A DNA stretch of 32,299 bases from the NCBI GenBank assembly GCA_024641785.1, contig JAHECK010000017.1, forward strand, positions 2,155-34,453, given 5' to 3'. The notes under the pieces were generated by a model. It was given only the letters and a program-made list of their open reading frames with translations, was not told the origin of the DNA and searched no databases. Below, one piece after another: positions 26,383 to 32,299 of the stretch; the first letter of the stretch is position 1, and every line of letters begins with the position of its first letter. Position numbers and translations under genes: made by a program. Origin of the DNA: Flavobacteriales bacterium (GTDB lineage: Bacteria; Bacteroidota; Bacteroidia; Flavobacteriales_D; JAHECK01).

Positions 26383-27813
26383 ATGAATAAAATATATTAT
26401 ATATTAATAATGGTTCTGGTTCTGAGTTCTTGCGCGCAAAAATTCTCAGAAATGAATGTGGACCCAAAGAAACCTGCAGTTGTTCCTTCTGAGACATTGT
26501 TTACCAATGCTCAGAAAAATGCTGGAGATCAAGTAGCAAGCACCAATGTAAACGTTAACAATTTTAAATTGTGGTCGCAATATTGGACTGAAACTACTTA
26601 TACTGACGAAAGTAATTATGATGTAACAACTAGAGGTGTTCCAGATCGTGCATTTCAAGTTTGGTACCGTGATGTAATTTCTGATTTAGCTGAATCAAAA
26701 AGAGTTTTAGCTACAGAAACTGTTATCCCTGGTACAGAGCAACAAGTTGTAAATAAAAATGCTATTATCGATATAATGACCGTTTTTGCTTATCAACGAT
26801 TAGTTGATCTATTTGGAAACGTTCCTTATTCTCAAGCGATGGATGTTGATAATAATTTACAACCTGCTTATGATGATGCATGGACTATTTATCAAGATTT
26901 GGTAGCAACTCTTGATAATGCTATAGCAAACATGGATCCCGGTGCTGATAGTTTTGGATCTTCCGATTTAATTTACGGAGGTGACGTTGCTAGCTGGATG
27001 GCTTTTGCACAAGGTCAAAAATTAAAAATGGGGATTATCATTGCTGATTTTAATCCAACAAAATCTGAAGAATGGGTAACAGAAGCTGCACCAAATGTGT
27101 TTACTTCTAATGCTGATAATTGTGTTTTGGCTTATTTAGGAGCAACTCCTAATACTAATCCTTTGTATATTGATTTAGTAGCAAGTGGACGTCAAGATTT
27201 CATTGCTGCACAAACTATTACAGATACAATGAATTTCTACAGTGATAACCGTCTTGCGCAGTATTTTACTACTGATCCAAATGGAAATTATTCAGGTGGA
27301 GTACCAGGTGAACAAAGTCCATATGCCGATTTTTCTAAGCCTGGAGATAAGCTAGTAGATCCTACTTTACCTGTTGTTCTTATGTCTTACGACGAGATAG
27401 AATTCTATCTTGCTGAAGCTGCAGACAGAGGTTATGGTGTAACTGGTAGCGCCGGTGCTCACTATGCAAATGCGATCAACGCTTCTTTTGAATACTGGGG
27501 TGCTGGTGATGCAGCTACTTACCTAGCTCAAACTGATGTTGCTTGGGGAACCGGAACACATTCTGGAATGGAAAAAATCGCACGTGAATCGTGGGTTGCT
27601 TTCTATAACAGAGGATTCGTTGCTTGGACTCAAATCCGACGATTAGATTTCCCTCTTCCTTTATCTTCTGCACCTCAAACTCCTGGTGTATATCCAATGC
27701 GATATACTTATCCAAGTAATGAGCAAACGCTTAATGGAGCTAGCTATACTTCTGCTGCTTCTGCTATAGGTGGAGATTTACAGGGTACAAAACTTTTCTG
27801 GGATGTAAATTAA
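26383..27813 (+). CDS. susD: SusD/RagB-family nutrient-binding outer-membrane lipoprotein
   Basis: The 476-residue lipoprotein begins MNKIYYILIMVLVLSSCAQK, lipid Cys at residue 17. FSEMNVDPKKPAVVPSETLF, the SusD-like_2 type start, follows, then a helical TPR-like body (DIMTVFAYQRLVDLFGNVPY, DLIYGGDVASWMAFAQGQKL) and a C-terminal LMSYDEIEFYLAEAADRGYG motif, all typical of the family. It sits 11 bp after susC, the universal pairing, and acts as the surface lid that captures the glycan for SusC. The final residues contain RRLDFPLPLSSAPQTPGVYP. The gene is followed 21 bp later by the first 40-bp terminator cassette. Confidence 0.95.
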   Translation: MNKIYYILIMVLVLSSCAQKFSEMNVDPKKPAVVPSETLFTNAQKNAGDQVASTNVNVNNFKLWSQYWTETTYTDESNYDVTTRGVPDRAFQVWYRDVISDLAESKRVLATETVIPGTEQQVVNKNAIIDIMTVFAYQRLVDLFGNVPYSQAMDVDNNLQPAYDDAWTIYQDLVATLDNAIANMDPGADSFGSSDLIYGGDVASWMAFAQGQKLKMGIIIADFNPTKSEEWVTEAAPNVFTSNADNCVLAYLGATPNTNPLYIDLVASGRQDFIAAQTITDTMNFYSDNRLAQYFTTDPNGNYSGGVPGEQSPYADFSKPGDKLVDPTLPVVLMSYDEIEFYLAEAADRGYGVTGSAGAHYANAINASFEYWGAGDAATYLAQTDVAWGTGTHSGMEKIARESWVAFYNRGFVAWTQIRRLDFPLPLSSAPQTPGVYPMRYTYPSNEQTLNGASYTSAASAIGGDLQGTKLFWDVN

Positions 27814-27834
27814 TCCTGAAAAAACAATAATTAA

Positions 27835-27874
27835 AAAAGGTCCCAAGATTTGGGACCTTTTTTTATGTTATAAA
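27835..27874 (+). terminator. susCD terminator, copy 1 of a 40-bp inverted-repeat cassette
   Basis: Stem AAGGTCCCAA / TTGGGACCTT with loop GAT, then a T run and the flank ATGTTATAAA. The T run follows the stem in the susD direction, so it terminates susCD. All 40 bases recur as the exact reverse complement at 28438-28477. Confidence 0.93.
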
Positions 27875-28437
27875 TTTTAATTCTAACTATTCAATTACAG
27901 AATTATCAGCTCAACTAATGGCAAATTGGCTATTTAATATTTAGCTGTTTTATGGAAGTAAACAAGTAAATCGTCTATTTTCTTCATCGAAATGAGCTTG
28001 ATCGGAAAATGCGAACCTTCCATCATTTTGGTCAGCATAATCAAAGCATGTTTAATTGGATGAAACTTAGTAGGCGGGGAAATTTTGACCTTAATAAGAA
28101 TAGTCTCGCAATAGCCATGGATACATTCTGGCATTAGACGAATTGTTCAATGCCGTTATCTCTTCGGTCGAAACATCTGGGAAGCTGTCGCTTTCAATAT
28201 TAAATTTCCAATGCTTTAGGACTACGAATATTTTGCTTGAAATGGAAAATACATCTTGGGCTTATTCATATACACGATAACTTAAAACAACCCTAATCGC
28301 CTCCCGCCTCTTTCGATTTAGTTAGTGGTTTTATCGTCTATTTATTTTAAAACTAGGTTATAAGCATACTATAGGTGATGATTAATAAGTTTTAATAGTT
28401 AATTGAAGCTTTTCTAGAAGGATTTATTTATTGAAAG
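27875..28437. other. 563-bp stretch without an intact gene, between inverted terminator copies
   Basis: No convincing gene is visible. The longest - strand frame (28134 to 27934, 66 codons, beginning MPECIHGYCETILIKVK) has no recognised domain. A piece in another - strand frame just upstream (FPDVSTEEITALNNSSN) looks like coding sequence that would need a frameshift to join it. A + strand stretch (MFNWMKLSRRGNFDLNKNSL) is also short. Patches near 28160-28190 and 28290-28315 are more GC-rich than the surroundings. An 11-nt direct repeat ATCGTCTATTT occurs at 27970-27980 and 28333-28343. GGCATT...AATGCC at 28130-28154 could form a weak hairpin. The most economical reading is a decayed gene or mobile-element remnant, but this is inference. 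Confidence 0.45.
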
Positions 28438-28477
28438 TTTATAACATAAAAAAAGGTCCCAAATCTTGGGACCTTTT
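28438..28477 (-). terminator. Terminator of the T9SS-tailed gene, copy 2 of the 40-bp cassette
   Basis: Exact reverse complement of 27835-27874, including hairpin, T run and the 10-nt flank. On the - strand the T run follows the stem, so it terminates the gene that ends at 28499, 21 bp upstream of the cassette. Confidence 0.93.
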
Positions 28478-28498
28478 CAATTTTAAAACTTAATATAA

Positions 28499-30154
28499 TT
28501 ATTTAACAATAATCTTTTTAGTAATGGTATTATTAAATGCATCTACTATCTGTACAAAATATACACCCGATACCAGTGTATTATTCTCTATTCGTACCTT
28601 ATCAGTATTCACCACATTTGAATAAACCACTTTTCCACTTATATCCATCATTCGAACAGTATAAACTGCATATTGATCGAAAGCGATGTTAATCACATCA
28701 TTTACAGGATTAGGATAAATTTCGAGTCTGTTTAAACTTTCTTCTTCAGCTATACCAACTATACAGGCATCGCAGGTATTAAAAGTATAGCAAACTTCGA
28801 AAGCATCATTACTTGTTCTAACTACAACTCGGTTATCTGGGAAAGCTCCATTGTCTTCACCACAACCTCCATCCTGTTGAAATTCTGCATTCTCTTCAGT
28901 CCAAGAAGGATCGCCAGCATTAACACCAAAAGCAAATTTATATCTTCCAGATTGTGGGCAAAAATCCATTACTGTATGACTCCATGTTCCATCTCCATTA
29001 TCAGTCATTTGTATCGCGCCATCTTGCCATGAAGGAGCTGTAAAGTCTCCCATCAGCCAAGCAAATTCACCGGCTTCAAGTGTAGAATCAGCTAAATTAA
29101 CTGTAAAGGTTACATCTGCAGGAGAAAAAGCTGCTGATGAACATGGTACTGTTGAATTCCAACAATCAACTTCAAGCACTTGATCTTCTCCTTCAACTAC
29201 AGTCAATGCTCTGTTATCAATTCCTTCCCAAACATCACCTGTTTTAAATTTATATTCCCAATCTCCTGCCTGAACATTAAGTGTAATTTCCCAAATACCA
29301 TCTGCATCATCATCGTTCATTGGGGTTCCAGTTCCCCAATCGGTGATTGTACCCATCAAGTTAACCCCATTTGAAGTAAGATCGATACAAGCTAATGTCA
29401 TATCTACTTTTATCGTAATACTAGAAGCTACCCCACAAGGACCACATGCATTAAAACATACAGGATCAACAATTACATCTTCACCGGCAATAGTAATCGT
29501 TCTATTACCACCACTTGAACATGAATCCGGAATTGCAGTTTCATCTGAACCCCAATCATTACCCGTTAAGAATTTATAACTGTAATCACCATCTATTACA
29601 TGAAAAGACACAGCATAAATATTATTACTTATATTGTAAAGAGGAGTTGCGCTAGGAGTCCAGTTTGGCGTAAATATATCTCCAGCCACATGAGCACCTT
29701 CTGCATCCGGTCCGTCAGGTAAATCAACTTGAACTTTAACCGCTGTCATTCCACTAGGAGCACTTCCTCCAAAAACAATCGCACCTGTTCCACTGTAACC
29801 ATCAGCTGTAAGTTGGAAATATCGGTTAGAATTTCCAAATCCTACTTGACTTACTACAGGAATTCCTTCTTGATCATCCCAAGAAATACCATTGATGAAT
29901 TTGTACTCGTATCCTCCCGCAGGAATATTCACTGTTAGAGAATAGATACCATCAGCATCATCATCCGTTAATTCAGTAGTTCCAGGATCCCAATCTCCAG
30001 GTGCTCCAGCTTCGTCTTGAAAATTACCGGCTACATGCACCCCGTTAGCGGAAACGGTTTCACCGTTCATATCTACTTCAAAGGTAAAATCAATTTGACC
30101 CATAGCCAGCGTAGTTAGCATTGCTAAAGGTAACAGTAAGTAAAATTTTCTCAT
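28499..30154 (-). CDS. Secreted multi-repeat starch-binding-like protein with T9SS type A sorting domain
   Basis: The 551-residue protein has a signal peptide (MRKFYLLLPLAMLTTLAMGQ) without a lipobox. Four beta-sandwich repeats follow at about 22-130, 137-235, 245-335 and 347-460. Each has an N-terminal FEVDMN/VDLPD/VDMTL/VNLAD strand, a Trp (DWD, NWT, DWG, SWQ) and a YEYKF-type motif (81-86, 190-195, 298-303, 404-409), the pattern of CBM20/CBM48-like and SusE/SusF-like carbohydrate-binding modules. Residues 474-551 are a T9SS type A C-terminal domain: LEIYPNPVNDVINI, MDISGKVVYSN, LVSGVYFVQI and TKKIIVK. The protein is therefore exported by the T9SS and probably surface-displayed. It may replace the SusE/F lipoproteins of the starch system. 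Cys residues in repeats 2-4 suggest disulfides. It is divergent from the amylase gene. Confidence 0.88.
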   Translation of the reverse strand: MRKFYLLLPLAMLTTLAMGQIDFTFEVDMNGETVSANGVHVAGNFQDEAGAPGDWDPGTTELTDDDADGIYSLTVNIPAGGYEYKFINGISWDDQEGIPVVSQVGFGNSNRYFQLTADGYSGTGAIVFGGSAPSGMTAVKVQVDLPDGPDAEGAHVAGDIFTPNWTPSATPLYNISNNIYAVSFHVIDGDYSYKFLTGNDWGSDETAIPDSCSSGGNRTITIAGEDVIVDPVCFNACGPCGVASSITIKVDMTLACIDLTSNGVNLMGTITDWGTGTPMNDDDADGIWEITLNVQAGDWEYKFKTGDVWEGIDNRALTVVEGEDQVLEVDCWNSTVPCSSAAFSPADVTFTVNLADSTLEAGEFAWLMGDFTAPSWQDGAIQMTDNGDGTWSHTVMDFCPQSGRYKFAFGVNAGDPSWTEENAEFQQDGGCGEDNGAFPDNRVVVRTSNDAFEVCYTFNTCDACIVGIAEEESLNRLEIYPNPVNDVINIAFDQYAVYTVRMMDISGKVVYSNVVNTDKVRIENNTLVSGVYFVQIVDAFNNTITKKIIVK

Positions 30155-30193
30155 TTTTTTAATTTTTTAGTAATTGTACTTTATACACTTTGT

Positions 30194-30201
30194 CAAATAT
30201 A
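30194..30201 (-). promoter_or_regulatory. Candidate -7 box for the T9SS-tailed gene
   Basis: On the - strand this reads TATATTTG, a match to TAnnTTTG, 39 bp upstream of the ATG at 30154. No TTG at the expected -33 distance is obvious. The divergent spacer 30155-30309 shows no clear box for the amylase. Confidence 0.3.
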
Positions 30202-30309
30202 ATGAAATTTTATAAGCATAAAAATATTCTATCCTCAAATTAACTAATGCTAACAAAGTAATTGTTATATGTACACTTTTTATAAGTTTACATAATTATT
30301 TATTTAATC

Positions 30310-32199
30310 ATGAGCATCCGAATCCTCTTATTTATCTTATTTCTTTCAATAAATTACCTGCCGCAAAGTACTTTAGCACAAAGTTTTATTGAAAAAGTCG
30401 AGCCTCCTCACTGGTGGATCGACATGAATAATGATAGTTTACAATTATTATTTTATGGCAATCAACTCCAAATTGAATCCATCAGTTGCGATCGAGACGA
30501 TGTAATTATAAGTAATTACAAGTGTAGCGAGAACGGAAAATACCTTTTTGTAAATCTCTTATTAAAAAACTCGAAATCAGGTCCCCTTAAGTTTACAATT
30601 AAATCTAAAGGGTCGATTATTGAACGAAACTATTTATTAAAAAACAGAGATAAAAATTCAAATCATCCTCTTGGACTAGATCAATCTGATTTTATTTATT
30701 TATTAATGCCCGATCGTTTTTCAAATGGGCTTAATGAAAACGACATTTTTGAAAAGATGAATCAGAATACTATTAGTAGAGATTCATTATATGAAAGACA
30801 TGGCGGAGATTTACAAGGCCTTATAAATCATCTTGATTATATAAAAGAACTTGGTGTTACTGCACTTTGGCTAAATCCTATAGAAACAAATGATGAAATT
30901 GATGAATCTTATCATGGTTATGCAATTACTGATCATTATAGCATTGATCCCCGATTTGGAAATGCAGCTGATTATAAAAGACTGGTTAAGGAATCTCATA
31001 AAAGAGGAATAAAAATAATCAGAGATGTGGTTTTCAATCATTTTGGGGATCAGCATTCATTGGTTAAGAATCCACCCGACAGCACCTGGATAAACCAATG
31101 GGAAAACTATACAAAATCGAATTTCAGGGCATCAGTAAGATTAGATCCGCATGCATCTCAAAAGGATATTAAAGAATTTTCAAATGGTTGGTTTGATCGG
31201 CATATGCCCGATATGAATTTCAAAAACAAAACACTTTCCACTTATATGATCCAAAATTCGATCTGGTGGGTTGAAGAATATAATTTAGATGCATATAGAA
31301 TAGACACTTACATCTATCCGGATCAGGATTTCATGAAATTATGGGGAAAGAAAATGAAAGAAGAGTACCCTGATATTTTTCTTTTTGGAGAAACATGGGT
31401 ACATGAATCTTCGATCCAAGCATGGTTTGCCGGGGGTAATAAATTAAACCAAGGAGAGACCTATCTTGATGGAGTGACCGATTTTCAACTTTACTATGCT
31501 CTCAAAGATGCTCTCACACAACCTTACAGCTGGACTGATGGAGTTGCTCAAATATATTATAAGTTAGTTGATGATGTTCTTTATAATCATCCGGAAAACA
31601 ATGTTTTATTTTTAGACAATCATGATCTGGACCGATTTTATGGAGTTATTGATGAAGATTTCGAAAAATTCAAAATCGGAATAGGACTTCTTTTTACATT
31701 AAGGGGAATCCCATCCATGCTTTATGGGACAGAAATTCTAATGCCTTATAAAGGTTCACATGGTATAATAAGAACTGATTTTCCAGGAGGATGGAAAGAA
31801 GATACAATCAATAAATTTTTGTCTGAAAATAGAATTGAAATAGAAAATGAAGCTTTTAATTATGTTAAGTTATTGTCTCATTGGCGAAAAACGAGCGAAG
31901 CAATAAAGAATGGAGATTTAATTCAATTTATACCTAAAGATGGGCTATATGTATATGCTCGAGTTGGAGAAAAAGAAGTTGTATTGGTTATTGTTAATCA
32001 AAGTGATAAATCGATTGATTTAGAACTAAAAAACTATGATGAAGTGCTTCAAAAAACTAGGAAATATTATGATGTGGTAGAACAAAAGTCATATTCTGAA
32101 GATGAAAATGTAAATATCTTGCCAGGCAAAATACGGATCTTAACTTTTAGAACTAATGGCAAGAATTCTTCTGGTAATACTATTATCCCTCTTTATTAA
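30310..32199 (+). CDS. GH13 alpha-amylase family enzyme, cyclomaltodextrinase/neopullulanase type
   Basis: The 629-residue protein has a signal peptide ending near TLAQS (residue 25). An N-terminal beta domain with VEPPHWWIDMNNDSLQLLFY (about 30-115), typical of Bacteroidota cyclomaltodextrinases, is followed by a GH13 barrel (about 120-530). Region I is DVVFNH (239-244). The catalytic nucleophile is D332 (YRIDTY), the acid/base E361 (FGETW) and the transition-state stabiliser D439 (DNHDLDR), so all three are present. A C-terminal beta domain (about 540-629) completes the enzyme. It hydrolyses alpha-1,4 glucosidic bonds in malto-oligosaccharides, cyclodextrins or pullulan. No lipobox is present, so it is probably periplasmic. 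It lies close to susCD and the binding protein, making a starch/maltodextrin locus. The stop is overlapped by the start of the next gene. Confidence 0.93.
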   Translation: MSIRILLFILFLSINYLPQSTLAQSFIEKVEPPHWWIDMNNDSLQLLFYGNQLQIESISCDRDDVIISNYKCSENGKYLFVNLLLKNSKSGPLKFTIKSKGSIIERNYLLKNRDKNSNHPLGLDQSDFIYLLMPDRFSNGLNENDIFEKMNQNTISRDSLYERHGGDLQGLINHLDYIKELGVTALWLNPIETNDEIDESYHGYAITDHYSIDPRFGNAADYKRLVKESHKRGIKIIRDVVFNHFGDQHSLVKNPPDSTWINQWENYTKSNFRASVRLDPHASQKDIKEFSNGWFDRHMPDMNFKNKTLSTYMIQNSIWWVEEYNLDAYRIDTYIYPDQDFMKLWGKKMKEEYPDIFLFGETWVHESSIQAWFAGGNKLNQGETYLDGVTDFQLYYALKDALTQPYSWTDGVAQIYYKLVDDVLYNHPENNVLFLDNHDLDRFYGVIDEDFEKFKIGIGLLFTLRGIPSMLYGTEILMPYKGSHGIIRTDFPGGWKEDTINKFLSENRIEIENEAFNYVKLLSHWRKTSEAIKNGDLIQFIPKDGLYVYARVGEKEVVLVIVNQSDKSIDLELKNYDEVLQKTRKYYDVVEQKSYSEDENVNILPGKIRILTFRTNGKNSSGNTIIPLY

Positions 32200-32299
32200 T
32201 CCCAATAATAACAGTCTTTTTTCACAAGAACATTCTGATGATCAAAACGCTCCAAAGGGAATTCATGAGCATAAAAACGAAATAGCAGGATTTGTTGGA
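32156..32299 (+). CDS. Start of an exported protein, C-terminus off the right edge
   Basis: An ATG at 32156 opens a frame that stays open to the window end (48 codons) in a different frame from the amylase, overlapping its last 44 nt. The translation begins MARILLVILLSLFIN, a hydrophobic signal peptide, then SLFSQ (cleavage likely near here), then a His/Asp-rich mature start EHSDDQNAPKGIHEHKNEIA and GFVG. Exported outer-membrane barrel proteins of Bacteroidota often start with a similar HxHKNxIA segment, but the family cannot be fixed from this piece. The overlap suggests translational coupling with the amylase and a shared operon. Confidence 0.6.
   Translation, partial: MARILLVILLSLFINPNNNSLFSQEHSDDQNAPKGIHEHKNEIAGFVG

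Noticed and set aside
27835-28477. The 40-bp inverted copies as terminal inverted repeats of an intact insertion sequence
   Set aside because: No intact transposase frame lies between them, no clear target-site duplication flanks them, and each copy functions as a well-placed terminator for the adjacent gene.

Overview
The window is AT-rich DNA from a member of the Bacteroidota, most likely a Flavobacteriia-like or Cryomorphaceae/Crocinitomicaceae-like relative. The evidence is lineage-specific gene content: a type IX secretion (T9SS) core cluster porP-gldK-gldL-gldM-gldN, a PorX regulator, a SusC/SusD pair, a protein with a T9SS type A sorting tail, and -7 boxes of the Bacteroidota form TAnnTTTG. 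No rRNA, tRNA, CRISPR array, intact insertion sequence or prophage gene was seen. Genus-level assignment is not possible from the sequence alone.

Left part (1-6.6 kb): a truncated HD-domain phosphohydrolase gene runs off the left edge and is divergent from porX (response regulator plus PglZ domain). porX is followed on the + strand by tsaE (tRNA t6A ATPase), an alanine dehydrogenase-like gene and a small membrane-anchored protein of unknown function. The stop codon of the last one abuts the stop codon of a convergent ABC-F ATPase gene.

T9SS and housekeeping block on the - strand (6.6-16.1 kb): reading leftward, topA, an arginase-fold protein whose metal site is degraded (coupled to topA through a TAATG overlap), porP/sprF, gldK, gldL, gldM and gldN, closed by a strong hairpin terminator. 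PorX and the GldL/PorL motor protein, which interact in other species, are therefore encoded about 7 kb apart.

Envelope and protein-quality block on the + strand (16.2-22.8 kb): miaB, a receiver-less sigma-54 activator (TTGA overlap), lptE, a TPR-like protein, secG, a terminator, groES-groEL, a terminator. A perfect 13-nt palindrome sits on the miaB promoter, and a weak -24/-12-like site precedes groES.

Glycan-uptake locus (22.9-32.3 kb): susC (with a leader hairpin), susD, a 563-bp stretch with no intact gene, then on the - strand a four-repeat starch-binding-like protein carrying a T9SS tail, and divergently a GH13 cyclomaltodextrinase/alpha-amylase. The start of a further exported protein overlaps the amylase end and runs off the right edge. 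SusCD would bind and import malto-oligosaccharides, the repeat protein would be displayed at the surface through the T9SS encoded in the same window, and the amylase would cleave the sugar. The 563-bp stretch lies between two perfect 40-bp inverted copies of one terminator cassette, the most unusual structural feature found here. No clearly new multi-gene system was recognised.
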